Below are positions 9,687-18,198 of a DNA stretch of 64,000 nucleotides, piece after piece. Under the pieces are notes generated by a model. The model was not told the origin of the DNA and ran no database searches. It saw only the letters and a program-made list of their open reading frames with translations. Both the position numbers and the translations under genes were made by a program. Each line of letters opens with the position of its first letter. Within the stretch, counting starts at the first letter, position 1. The DNA is from Lysobacter gummosus (GTDB lineage: Bacteria > Pseudomonadota > Gammaproteobacteria > Xanthomonadales > Xanthomonadaceae): positions 4,526,001 through 4,590,000 of the forward strand of contig NZ_CP011131.1 of assembly GCF_001442805.1 (NCBI RefSeq). The letters are read 5' to 3'.

Positions 9687-10279
9687 TCGCGGCGGCCTGT
9701 CGAGGCCGTCGCAGCGCCATCGCCGCGCTAATCGCTGATTCGAACTCCATACACGCACGGCGCGCCTGATTCAGGCCGCGCCTGTCGGGCTGCGGGCTGC
9801 GTCAAATCGCCGAAGCCGATAGTGCTGCGAGTTACCGCCGAACTCTTGTAGCCAGAATCACGATGTAAGGTCGCGTCGATCGCGAGCGGGCTAACGGCTC
9901 GGCGAACGCAGCGCTAAGTGACCGATCGAACGCGCCGGCCCGGCGCGGATGCGCACTGACATCTTTAGAGATGCCCACTCGCGCATCACTCCACTTATTC
10001 AGTGGCAAATCGCAACGCTTTGGTCACAAACGCTTCCTCCGAGGCAAGCGCAGATGCACAGACCGATCGAACAACTCACTTTGTGACGCACTGCAAAAAT
10101 GTCCGCACGCAGGGCGATGTGACGAAAATCGCAATTTCTCACCCCTCACATTCAACCTGACGCATTTGGTCACCGAACCCACGCGCCGAGTGACCCTGTG
10201 CGTCACCCCATCCAAGCCCCTGCGCGTCGATACGTGACTGGGCTATCAGTTTCTATCCACGCCGCCGCGTACCGGGGAG
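9687..10279. other. Long regulatory spacer upstream of the first pilin gene
   Basis: About 600 bases without a credible gene. The first part contains an imperfect GGCGCG..CGCGCC hairpin around 9759-9783 without a T run. The part from about 9960 onwards is clearly richer in A+T than its surroundings and carries the GTGAC/GTCAC array listed separately. It probably serves as the upstream activating region for pilin transcription. Confidence 0.5.
10023..10206 (+). promoter_or_regulatory. Cluster of GTGAC/GTCAC motifs upstream of pilin gene 1 (candidate activator sites)
   Basis: The pentamer GTGAC or its complement GTCAC occurs at 10023, 10083, 10119, 10169, 10190 and 10202, the last two forming GTGAC-N7-GTCAC. 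One copy, TGTGA-CGAAAA-TCGCA at 10118-10133, matches a CRP/Clp-type TGTGA-N6-TCACA site at nine of ten positions. The array lies about 75-260 bases upstream of the -24 element, where PilR or a Clp-type regulator would act. Motif occurrence is seen; the binding protein is inferred. Confidence 0.45.
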
Positions 10280-10296
10280 TTGGCATGGGATGTGCG
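10280..10296 (+). promoter_or_regulatory. Sigma-54 (-24/-12) promoter of pilin gene 1
   Basis: TTGGCATGGGATGTGCG: the GG at 10282-10283 and the GC at 10294-10295 are exactly 10 bases apart, as required for sigma-54. The -12 GC is 100 bases before the start codon. PilR, encoded just upstream, is the expected activator. Confidence 0.78.
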
Positions 10297-10394
10297 TAGC
10301 CTTACATGCACGTGCGGCACGCACGGCTGCCGAAGGATCGAACACCGGACCTGTTGGCACGTGAAGCAACTCAATCACTCCTAGGGGATACACC

Positions 10395-10826
10395 ATGAAG
10401 AAGCAGCAAGGCTTTACCCTCATCGAACTGATGATCGTCATCGCGATCCTGGGCATCCTGATCGCCATCGCTCTGCCGGCGTACCAGGACTACACGATCC
10501 GCACCAAGAACGTTGAGTGCCTCAACGTCGCCGCCGCCGCCAAGCTGGCCGTGTCGGAAACCGCTCAGGACCGTGGCTCGCTCGGCGCGATCACCGCGAC
10601 CAACACCGGCTACAGCTTCATCGCCAGCAGCTACTGCTCCACCGTCGCCATCACTGCCGGTACCGGCGTGATCATCGCGACCACCCTCGGCGGCGTTGGC
10701 GGCACCGGCGGCGCTTCTGTCGCGTTCACCCTGAAGCCGACCCAGGCCGCTGGCCGCATCGAATGGGATTGCTCGGTCCCGGCCGGCACCAAGATGTCGC
10801 AGGTTCCGGCTGAATGCCGTCCGTAA
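10395..10826 (+). CDS. pilA: Type IV pilin, major pilin paralogue 1
   Basis: 143-residue prepilin with leader MKKQQG, cleavage site G6|F7, mature N-terminus [20 protein letters not shown] and the essential Glu5. PilD would cleave and N-methylate it. Four cysteines (residues 42, near 83, and the C-terminal pair in WDCSV and AECRP) could form the D-loop and one more disulfide. A TATNT stretch sits at residues 67-71 (mature 61-65), in the alpha-beta loop region. It has its own sigma-54 promoter and strong terminator. The second pilin 366 bases downstream shares most of this architecture. Confidence 0.95.
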   Translation: MKKQQGFTLIELMIVIAILGILIAIALPAYQDYTIRTKNVECLNVAAAAKLAVSETAQDRGSLGAITATNTGYSFIASSYCSTVAITAGTGVIIATTLGGVGGTGGASVAFTLKPTQAAGRIEWDCSVPAGTKMSQVPAECRP

Positions 10827-10852
10827 TCGACTGATTACTACCTGCTTCAATA

Positions 10853-10882
10853 AAGGCCCCGGCGCAAGCCGGGGCCTTTTGT
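10853..10882 (+). terminator. Terminator after pilin gene 1
   Basis: AAGGCCCCGGC / GCCGGGGCCTT stem with a short GCAA-type loop, then TTGTTTT, 26 bases after the stop codon. It should insulate pilin 1 from pilin 2. Confidence 0.9.
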
Positions 10883-11080
10883 TTTGGCGTTTCTAAATAA
10901 GAACCGTTTTTCCGGTCCCATTTAGCCCATAGATTCCAACAATTTCGATCGACCGAATCCCACTGTGATTGCCTGCGCATCGCGACCGTACGAACCGTTC
11001 GTCGCCAGATTCAATCCGTACGGCATCAAAAAGCCACGAATAGCCGTTTTTCCTCCTGCAGCGACCAACAACAGGAAAAG

Positions 11081-11097
11081 TTGGCACGAGCCGTGCT
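11081..11097 (+). promoter_or_regulatory. Sigma-54 (-24/-12) promoter of pilin gene 2
   Basis: TTGGCACGAGCCGTGCT: GG at 11083-11084 and GC at 11095-11096 are 10 bases apart, with a full TGGCACG -24 box, closer to consensus than the first pilin promoter. The start codon is 97 bases beyond the GC, nearly the same leader length as in pilin 1. The region 10883-11080 upstream contains no gene and no GTGAC array. Confidence 0.82.
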
Positions 11098-11192
11098 TAC
11101 CTCTTTAGTTATCGCGCGCAGTGCAAAAGCACTGCCGAAGGATCGACGACGGCCGGCGCGGGTCGCAGCCAAATATCCAGGGGGATACCGCA

Positions 11193-11606
11193 ATGAAACC
11201 GCAGAAGGGTTTTACCTTGATCGAACTGATGATTGTCATCGCAATCCTCGGCATCCTCATCTCCATCGCATTACCGGCCTACCTCGATTACGTAACCCGC
11301 ACCAAAAATGCCGAATGCCTCAATGTGGCGGCAGGGGCAAAGATCGCAGTTTCCGAAACCGCACAAGACCGAGGCGGAATCGATATGGTTACCGCGACCA
11401 ACACCGGCTACAGCTTCGCCGCTTCCAGTTATTGCGCCAGCGTCGATGTCGGCGCCTCTGGAGTGATCACCGCCGTATCGTCTCCTGGCGCCAGCACGCC
11501 GGTAACGTTTACCCTGCGCCCCTCATTGGAAAGCGGACGCCTGGAATGGGATTGCAGCGTGGCCAGCGGCACCAATCTGACGCTTGTGCCCGCAGAGTGC
11601 CGCTGA
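11193..11606 (+). CDS. Type IV pilin, major pilin paralogue 2
   Basis: 137-residue prepilin (leader MKPQKG, cleavage G6|F7, Glu5 of the mature protein present) clearly paralogous to the upstream pilin: shared [31 protein letters not shown] and WDCSV blocks, with the same four cysteines and the TATNT at mature residues 61-65. The variable middle and C-terminal loops differ. By eye its DNA is richer in A+T than pilin 1, suggesting divergence or exchange rather than a very recent duplication. The ATG at 11193 has an AGGGGGA ribosome site. No terminator follows, so transcription may continue into the membrane-protein genes. Confidence 0.93.
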   Translation: MKPQKGFTLIELMIVIAILGILISIALPAYLDYVTRTKNAECLNVAAGAKIAVSETAQDRGGIDMVTATNTGYSFAASSYCASVDVGASGVITAVSSPGASTPVTFTLRPSLESGRLEWDCSVASGTNLTLVPAECR

Positions 11607-11672
11607 GAGTCGTTTACTTACCATCGCCCAGGAAGAAAACGAGCAACAAGTCACTCCACGCCCGGGCTGCAC

Positions 11673-11701
11673 TCGGCAGAACGCCTTGCGCTCCGTATAG
11701 T
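11673..11701 (+). promoter_or_regulatory. Candidate sigma-70 promoter upstream of the first GT-C gene
   Basis: TCGGCA at 11673-11678 and TATAGT at 11696-11701 are separated by 17 bases, 30 bases before the ATG at 11731. The -10 box matches five of six consensus bases, the -35 four of six. Suggestive only. Confidence 0.35.
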
Positions 11702-11730
11702 CTGCGCGAGTTCATTTTTTGGAACGGACT

Positions 11731-13626
11731 ATGCCCGCTCGTTTAGTACTGCTGGCCGCAATGGCGCTCACCGTGTTCGTCTATTGGGCCGGCTTGTCCG
11801 GCCCCTTCATATTCGACGACCAGCCCAACCTGGCGCCAATACAAAGCTGGCTCAACGGCGAGGCGACTTGGCAGTCGATCGTGTTCGGTAACCAGTCCGG
11901 ACTCCTGGGTCGGCCGATCTCGATGGCCAGCTTCCTGCTCAGCGCACAGTTCGGCGGGCACACCCCGTACGCGTACAAGCTCGGCAACCTGATCGTCCAC
12001 TTGCTTTGCGGCTTCGTCGGTTGGCAGGTCATTCGTCGCTTCCTCGCCGAAGACCCCCGTCTGTCCATGCGCGCCGACATGCTTGCCAGCGTAGTCATCG
12101 CTTTGTGGCTACTGCACCCGATCAACACGAGCACCGTGCTCTACTCGGTGCAGCGCATGGCGCAGTTGAGCACGTTGTTCGTCCTGCTTTCACTGTGGAC
12201 TTATCTCGCTGCGCGGCAACAACTCATCAAGGATAAGTTGACTACGGCGCTTCCTGCCCTGTTCGTACTGTTCCCCCTGTTCGTGCTGGCCGGACTGATG
12301 AGCAAAGAGAACGCCGCCGTCGCTCCGGCGCTGTGCCTGGTGGTGGAGCTGGGGTACTTTCTCGCGCGCACCGGACATAAACGGGTCAGGCAGGCGTTCT
12401 TCGCGGTTTTTCTTATATTGCCCGCGCTGGCCGTGCTGGGAGTGCTCCTGCTCGCCCCGAGCAAATTGTTGGTCAGTTACTCCGAACGCGACTTCACCCT
12501 GATCGAAAGGTTGATGACTCAGTCGCGGGCGCTGATGGACTACATCGTCACGGTCATCATTCCGCGCACGCCGTTGATGGGCCTGTACACCGACGACTTC
12601 GTCCCGTCGCGAGGGCTGTTCGCCCCCGTCACGACCGCCGTATCGATCCTTGCGCTTGCACTGATCAGCGCCCTCGCCATCAAGCTACGTAAGCGCGCGC
12701 CTAGCGTCTTCGTCGGCTGGTTCTTCTTCCTCGCCGCTCACGGCGTCGAGTCGAGCATCATTCCCTTGGAGCTGTATTTCGAACATCGTAACTACCTGCC
12801 GGCTCTCGGCCTGATCTTGGCACTGGTGGGCCTAACCGCGCTGCTGCCAGAAGATCTGCCGCTCAATATCTTCAGCCCCAAGCAACTGGGCGCGCTGATC
12901 GTCGGCGGCTTCGCCCTTTCGTTCGCGTTCGCGACCGCCGGCCGCGCCAACGTCTGGGCGGCGTCGGACACAATGCTCGAACAAGGCCTCAAGCATCACC
13001 CGGGCTCGATGCGAGCGCAGTTAGAACGCGCAACCATGTCGCTCCAGCAGCAGGCCAATCCTCAAGGAGCCTATGACGCCTTCGCCGATCTACTCGGAGG
13101 AAGCAATCTGCGCAATCAAGTGGTCGGACGCATCAGCTGGGTAACACTGGACTGCATGACCGGCAAGACGGTAACTCCGATGGACTTCCAGAACGCGGTG
13201 GCCAAAGCCCGCCCGAGCCTGAGCATGGCTGAAGTGCCTGCCTTGCGATTGCTTACGCGATTCAGCAGGGAACGCGGCTGCAGCCAATTGACCGACTCCG
13301 CAATAGCGGACGGCATCATCACCATGCTCGACCGCGCGTCCGCCCAACCCGACAAATCGCGCGCAAAATGGCTGACCCGTTTCCTGGCGGCAGAGACATT
13401 GCTCCGTGCCGGCCGAGCCGCTGAAGCACAGACGCAAGCAGAACTGGCCTGGAAAGCCAGCGCAGATCTTCCGGTAGGCACGCTGCTCTCGCAGATCTAC
13501 GCAGGCCGCAAAATGAAGGCCGAAGCGCAGCAGTTGCTTGCAGTGCTGGAGAAAAGGATGAAGCCCTACGACAAGCAGGGCCAGGCCGAGCTCGCCAAGA
13601 CCCGGTCACTGCTCGAGCAGGAATGA
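11731..13626 (+). CDS. GT-C-type membrane protein with C-terminal helical repeats, candidate pilin glycosyltransferase 1
   Basis: 631 residues from the ATG at 11731. About ten or more membrane segments occupy residues 5-420; the rest is a soluble TPR-like helical tail. The first outer loop carries FIFDDQ (Asp29-Asp30), followed by GRPISMASFLLS, NLIVHLL, HPINTSTVLYSVQRMAQLSTLF, a SKENAA loop and YFEHRNYLPALGL. This order resembles the TMTC family of polyprenyl-phosphate-sugar-dependent O-glycosyltransferases, where the loop acidic pair is catalytic. Directly downstream of pilin genes, as tfpW is in Pseudomonas Pa5196, it probably glycosylates pilin. Family kinship is seen by motif; substrate is inferred. 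Confidence 0.72.
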   Translation: MPARLVLLAAMALTVFVYWAGLSGPFIFDDQPNLAPIQSWLNGEATWQSIVFGNQSGLLGRPISMASFLLSAQFGGHTPYAYKLGNLIVHLLCGFVGWQVIRRFLAEDPRLSMRADMLASVVIALWLLHPINTSTVLYSVQRMAQLSTLFVLLSLWTYLAARQQLIKDKLTTALPALFVLFPLFVLAGLMSKENAAVAPALCLVVELGYFLARTGHKRVRQAFFAVFLILPALAVLGVLLLAPSKLLVSYSERDFTLIERLMTQSRALMDYIVTVIIPRTPLMGLYTDDFVPSRGLFAPVTTAVSILALALISALAIKLRKRAPSVFVGWFFFLAAHGVESSIIPLELYFEHRNYLPALGLILALVGLTALLPEDLPLNIFSPKQLGALIVGGFALSFAFATAGRANVWAASDTMLEQGLKHHPGSMRAQLERATMSLQQQANPQGAYDAFADLLGGSNLRNQVVGRISWVTLDCMTGKTVTPMDFQNAVAKARPSLSMAEVPALRLLTRFSRERGCSQLTDSAIADGIITMLDRASAQPDKSRAKWLTRFLAAETLLRAGRAAEAQTQAELAWKASADLPVGTLLSQIYAGRKMKAEAQQLLAVLEKRMKPYDKQGQAELAKTRSLLEQE

Positions 13627-13717
13627 ACAACCGTTCGGCAACAAGCGGTCGTAGGTACCACGGCGGATATCGGCGGGATGTCGCCGCACGCGGCATGCGC
13701 GTAGCAGGCAAAATCCG

Positions 13718-15610
13718 ATGAAAGCCAGATGGATAGTATCCGCCGCGATCCTCGCGGCGATGCTGATTTACTCTGTCGGCCTGGATGGACCGTACCTATT
13801 CGACGACACGTTCAATCTGATGCCGGTAAGGCTCTGGGCGGCCGGACGGCTCGATTGGAGCGAGGTGATGTTCGGCAACGTCTCGGGAGTACTCGGACGG
13901 CCGGTATCCATGGCGAGCTTCATGCTCAGCGCGGCCATCGGCGGCGCCACGCCTTTGGACTACAAAGCCGGCAATCTGGCGACCCACCTGATCTGCTCCG
14001 TCCTGATCTTTCGCCTTCTGCAGAAACTTCTGGCTGCCGACCATCGTTCGCCCGACACTGTCGCAGTGTCGGCGGGCTTGCTGACAGCGCTGTGGTTACT
14101 GCATCCACTGCATGTCAGCACCGTGCTTTACGCCGTGCAACGCATGGCCCAACTGAGCACGTTATTCGTGCTGCTCGCACTGCTGGCCTATCTCAGGGGC
14201 CGGTCGGCACTGATCTCCTCACAGCTACTCAAGGCTCGCATCTGGTTGTTCGCGGCGTTCCCCGCATTGTGGCTGCTGGGTCTGCTTAGCAAGGAAAACG
14301 CAGCCGTCGCTTCCGCGCTGTGCCTGGTGCTGGAGCTGGCGTACTTCAAGCGCGATGAGGCGTCGAAGCGGACGCTGGCCTGGTTCTATGCGACGACACT
14401 GATCCTGCCGGTTCTGTTGGCCGGACTGGTCGCCGTCATCCGGCCCTCCATTTTGTTGGGCGGCTACCGAATTCTCGAATTCGATATGCCGCAACGGCTG
14501 TTGTCGCAAGCACGCGCGCTGTTTTCGTATCTGGGAATGTTGATATTTCCCAGAGGCGAAAACATGAGTGTCTTTAACGACGATTTCGCCATTTCCACCG
14601 GCTTGCTGTCGCCGCCCAGCACAATGGTGGCACTGTTGGCCCTCGTGGCGATCAGCGTGATTGTCATCGTCCTGCGGCGCCGCGCGCCGCATTTGTTCGC
14701 CGGCTGGTTCTTCTTCCTGGTGGCTCATGGGGTCGAATCGACGATCTTGCCGCTGGAATTGTATTTCGAACACCGCAACTATCTGCCATCGGTCGGACTT
14801 CTGCTGATGATTGCAGGCTTGATTTCCCTGCTTCCCGAAAAGCTCCGGAATGACTCGCGCCTTCGATACGGTGCGCTGACTGCGTTCGCACTGTGCGCCG
14901 CAGCCTTAGCCTCGATCACCTGGCAACAGGCAAATATTTGGCGCAGCAAGGAAGCCATCGTCGATCAGTCGGTGCGCAACCATCCGCACTCGCTTCGTGC
15001 CGTGCAAGCCAAGATGATCGAAGCCATCAATCGCAAGCGCTATGAACAGGCATTTGCGCTGATTTCGCCGATGGCCAACTCGAACAACCCGCGCACCCGT
15101 CTCCTTGCGTATCTGGATATGACTTCGATCCGCTGCCTATCGGGCAACCCTCCGGATCCCGCTTGGTTGGATCAAGCGATTCGCGATGCAAGAGATAGAT
15201 TGACCCTCGCCGAAACCCAGACCGTCGGCCTGTTGATGCAGGTCAGTCGCGACCATCGTTGCGGCAAACAGTCCGAACAGCGCATCGCAGCGACCATCGC
15301 CGCCATCGCCAACAAGGCCAGCGGTCAGGCGGACAATGTCGGCCCAAAATGGCAACTGCACTATGCAGCGGCAATCATCTATGGACGTATAGGCCACTGG
15401 TCCGACGCACTAACCGAACTGCGGCATGCCTGGCAGCCTGGCGTGCCATCCGAGGTGGGCGCACTGCTCGTTCAGGCTCTGGCGCATAACGGATTACGCG
15501 ATGAAGCAGCGCGTCTGTTGTGGCGGTTGAACCAAGAAACCTCGGCTAAAGACAGGGCCGGGCAGGCTGCATTGGAGCCGGCTCGTAAGATGATTTCAGC
15601 GCATCCATAA
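13718..15610 (+). CDS. GT-C-type membrane protein with C-terminal helical repeats, candidate pilin glycosyltransferase 2
   Basis: 630 residues, a paralogue of the gene just upstream: YLFDDT again at residues 27-31, GRPVSMASFMLS, NLATHLI, HPLHVSTVLYAVQRMAQLST, LLSKENAAVASALCL and YFEHRNYLPSVGLL. The membrane half is well conserved and the TPR-like C-terminal half has diverged. It lies 91 bases after the first copy. Two tandem transferases beside two tandem pilins could mean one enzyme per pilin, or successive transfer of first and later sugars. Function is inferred as for the first copy. Confidence 0.7.
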   Translation: MKARWIVSAAILAAMLIYSVGLDGPYLFDDTFNLMPVRLWAAGRLDWSEVMFGNVSGVLGRPVSMASFMLSAAIGGATPLDYKAGNLATHLICSVLIFRLLQKLLAADHRSPDTVAVSAGLLTALWLLHPLHVSTVLYAVQRMAQLSTLFVLLALLAYLRGRSALISSQLLKARIWLFAAFPALWLLGLLSKENAAVASALCLVLELAYFKRDEASKRTLAWFYATTLILPVLLAGLVAVIRPSILLGGYRILEFDMPQRLLSQARALFSYLGMLIFPRGENMSVFNDDFAISTGLLSPPSTMVALLALVAISVIVIVLRRRAPHLFAGWFFFLVAHGVESTILPLELYFEHRNYLPSVGLLLMIAGLISLLPEKLRNDSRLRYGALTAFALCAAALASITWQQANIWRSKEAIVDQSVRNHPHSLRAVQAKMIEAINRKRYEQAFALISPMANSNNPRTRLLAYLDMTSIRCLSGNPPDPAWLDQAIRDARDRLTLAETQTVGLLMQVSRDHRCGKQSEQRIAATIAAIANKASGQADNVGPKWQLHYAAAIIYGRIGHWSDALTELRHAWQPGVPSEVGALLVQALAHNGLRDEAARLLWRLNQETSAKDRAGQAALEPARKMISAHP

Positions 15611-15616
15611 ACCATT

Positions 15617-15730
15617 ATGTCGAATCTTGAACCCATGAATTTGACCGACGGCGAATCTGAGCTCTCGCTCCTTGCCATCACAGACACTCGGCGCGTCAGG
15701 ATCATCGAAATCATCAATGTTGGTTACTGA
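15617..15730 (+). CDS. Possible small leader ORF before the third membrane protein
   Basis: A 37-codon frame starting ATG and encoding MSNLEPMNLTDGESELSLLA... ends one base before the ATG at 15732. No convincing ribosome site is seen. It may be a translated leader, a remnant, or chance; it is listed because it would couple translation to the downstream gene if real. Confidence 0.2.
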   Translation: MSNLEPMNLTDGESELSLLAITDTRRVRIIEIINVGY

Positions 15731-17705
15731 GATGCAAGCTCCCTTAGGCGAAGGCAAAGCACGAACCCAGCGCCCACCATCCAAGATAACTTGGTCCGGC
15801 TTGGCGCTGTTTGTGAGTACGTTGCTGGTGTTCCTGCTTGGGTTCCATTTCAGCCGGGGTTCCGCAGGCTACGACATAGACCCATCCTGGGCGTCTGTCG
15901 TCACTTGGGGCGCCGAGCACGGTGCGCGCTGGGGCCAGGACATCGTTTTCACTTACGGCCCCCTGGGGTTGTTGAGCCCTCAATTCAGCTACACGCCATC
16001 GATGCTGCTGGTCGCCGCTTGCGGCCAAGTAGCTTTTTCGGCGCTTTATGCAATGTTGTTTGCGATTGCATGCTCGGCCCTTGCCCCCTCATCACGCTTG
16101 GCCTTGTTGCTGATCGTGGTTTGGTTCGGTACGGTCTGGGCCGGCGACGTGCTCTGGCTGACGATCTATCCGATCGCCTTGATCGCCATGTGGCGAGCGC
16201 ATGAAGGCGCTTTCCGACACTCCGCCTGGATAGCCATCGCGGCCGGAGCCGCGTGCGCCATCCCTTGGCTAATCAAGTTCAGCCTTTTCCCATTGTGGAT
16301 CGCCTGGTTGATCAGCGCCCCTATCGCGATGACCAGGTACGTGCGCACCGGTTTGCTATCGGTCGGCTCTAGCGCGATCACCGCACTGATGTTGTGGTGG
16401 CTTACCGGCCACGACTTGGCCGACCTCCCTACACACCTGGAAAGAAGCTTCCAGGTAGCGATCGGCTATAGCCATGCGATGCAACGCCCAGGCCCCGAGT
16501 GGACCGATACGATCGGGTTCGTGACGTTGGCGCTGGCGTTGGCCGTGTTGGCATTGGCTTTCGCACGTTCGCGCTTAGGCTGGCCCCAGCGCATTGCGTT
16601 CTTCATGCTCGCGGCCGCGACCGTGGGTCTATCTTTCAAGGCAGCATTCACGAGAGTCGATACTGTCCACCTGTTTATCTTTTTCCCTACCGCCGCAACC
16701 GTCCTGGTACTGCTCGGGATTTTCGTTCATAGCAATGGCTTGCGGCGATTCACAACGGCCGCCGCCGTTGCCTGCGCAGCCGGCGCCTTCGCGTTGCCAT
16801 CCATTCGCCCGGACCAGAAGCTCTTCCTGGCCATAGGCGCCCCTGCCGTCGACACGTCGATACAACGCGCACTCGATCTGGTTTTGTTCGCTCCGCGGAC
16901 CGAATATCTCAGCCGCAACACGCGCGAGCTGAGAGCCGACGCGTCGATGCCTCAAACCAGGCAACTGGTCGGCCGCGACCCGATAGACATCATCTCCGTC
17001 GGACAGGGCGTCCTTTTCCTCAACCAACTCAATTACCGGCCGCGTCCGATCTTCCAAGGCTATTCGGCTTATACGCCCGAGCTGGCGGCGATGAATCGCG
17101 ATTTCATCGTTTCATCGCGCGGCCCGCAGTGGGTCATGTTGGACCTCAGGGCCATCGACGGTCGCCTGCCGATGAGCGAGGACCCGTTGGCGATGCTGCA
17201 GGTCATCCAGACCTACCGTCCGCGTTTGAGCGAGCGCGGCCTGCTGCTCATGCAGCGCAATGCCAGTGCCCGAGCGACCGCGAAGCCGCTGGGAGAAGCG
17301 CAAGGCCGCCTCGATGAGTTCGTCGTGGTTCCTTCCAGGCCCGGTCAAGCGCTCGCTTTGAGCATCGACATCGAGCCCACCGCCTGGGGCCGGGCCGCCG
17401 GGGCGCTGCACCGATCGCCTCGCTTGTATATCGATCTGGAGCTCGGCGATGGAACGCAACGCAGCTATCGCATCGTTCCGGGTGCGGCGCGGGCGGGATT
17501 CCTGCTGTCGCCGCTTATCGAAAACACACAGTCGCTCTGGGACTGGCTGGCCACCGACAAAAGCGAACGCGTAGCCCGGCTGCGTTTGCGCGGCGAATCC
17601 TGGCTTGGGCATGCCGGGTTCGAGCAAGACTACCGGCTGCGCTACAGCGAACCGGCGGTAACATCGTCTCCGGTGTCGCCTCATGATCCTGCGCCGACGC
17701 CCTAG
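15717..17705 (+). CDS. Large polytopic membrane protein, possible third GT-C enzyme
   Basis: About 662 residues. Roughly ten or more membrane helices lie within residues 20-410, then a soluble C-terminal half of mixed beta-type sequence. The first outer loop has YDIDPSW (acidic residues near 58-60) and TYGPLGLLSPQF; an Asp after the first helix is typical of GT-C proteins but is not proof. It is not recognisably a copy of the two upstream proteins. The ATG at 15717 was chosen; 15732 would follow the small ORF stop by one base. It converges on gtrA with only 57 bases between stops. Its job in the island is unknown. Confidence 0.55.
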   Translation: MLVTEMQAPLGEGKARTQRPPSKITWSGLALFVSTLLVFLLGFHFSRGSAGYDIDPSWASVVTWGAEHGARWGQDIVFTYGPLGLLSPQFSYTPSMLLVAACGQVAFSALYAMLFAIACSALAPSSRLALLLIVVWFGTVWAGDVLWLTIYPIALIAMWRAHEGAFRHSAWIAIAAGAACAIPWLIKFSLFPLWIAWLISAPIAMTRYVRTGLLSVGSSAITALMLWWLTGHDLADLPTHLERSFQVAIGYSHAMQRPGPEWTDTIGFVTLALALAVLALAFARSRLGWPQRIAFFMLAAATVGLSFKAAFTRVDTVHLFIFFPTAATVLVLLGIFVHSNGLRRFTTAAAVACAAGAFALPSIRPDQKLFLAIGAPAVDTSIQRALDLVLFAPRTEYLSRNTRELRADASMPQTRQLVGRDPIDIISVGQGVLFLNQLNYRPRPIFQGYSAYTPELAAMNRDFIVSSRGPQWVMLDLRAIDGRLPMSEDPLAMLQVIQTYRPRLSERGLLLMQRNASARATAKPLGEAQGRLDEFVVVPSRPGQALALSIDIEPTAWGRAAGALHRSPRLYIDLELGDGTQRSYRIVPGAARAGFLLSPLIENTQSLWDWLATDKSERVARLRLRGESWLGHAGFEQDYRLRYSEPAVTSSPVSPHDPAPTP

Positions 17706-17762
17706 CCGACCTGCAACACCCGAGGAACGGCCTAGGCCTTCGCGCACGCCGCCAACGCCGGC

Positions 17763-18170
17763 TTATTCGCTCCTGCCCGGCGCGAAAGAAAGGTATTTGT
17801 GCCCGAAGTAGCTCGTAACGACGGGAACAGCGATGCCGATGGCGTGCGCGATCGTTTCTGCGTGAGCGTGAACTCCGATCGCCGGCAGCACCACGCGAAC
17901 CAGTAGCAAACTGATCGCGATCGTCTGCAGTACCGCGGCAAGGTTGACCGCGACGAACCAGCCGATCTGGCGATGTAGCCGCGCCGCGCCGTCGGCCTGG
18001 AAAACGAAAATCTTGTTGAGGACGAAGGCCGTCGCCATACCCAGGCAATAGGCGAGCGTGATGGCAGGGACATAGTCCATCCACGTACTCAGCGCGATCC
18101 GCGAGCCGAAATTGACCACGGCCGCGGCCCCGCCCGCCAGAACGAAAAGAATGAAGCGGCGCGAAATCAA
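17763..18170 (-). CDS. GtrA-family small membrane protein
   Basis: 135 residues with four membrane helices and the GtrA signature: RFILFVLAGGAAAVVNFGSRI at the start, LAYCLGMATAFVLNKIFVF in the middle, and SYFGHKYLSF at the end. GtrA proteins are linked to translocation of polyprenyl-phosphate sugars; the mycobacterial relative Rv3789 sits beside dprE1. The TTG at 18170 is preferred because GAGGTAAG lies at ribosome-site distance and the result fits the usual family length; a longer frame from 18236 overlaps the upstream gene. It is the last gene of the ten-gene run. Confidence 0.8.
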   Translation of the reverse strand: MISRRFILFVLAGGAAAVVNFGSRIALSTWMDYVPAITLAYCLGMATAFVLNKIFVFQADGAARLHRQIGWFVAVNLAAVLQTIAISLLLVRVVLPAIGVHAHAETIAHAIGIAVPVVTSYFGHKYLSFAPGRSE

Positions 18171-18198
18171 GGTACTTACCTCATCCGAAGGGGTGCGA

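Noticed and set aside
9759..9783. Terminator after pilR
   Set aside because: The GGCGCG..CGCGCC hairpin has a bulge and no T run.
17728..17737. GGCCTAGGCC palindrome between the third membrane protein and gtrA as a terminator
   Set aside because: Too short, no loop and no T run.
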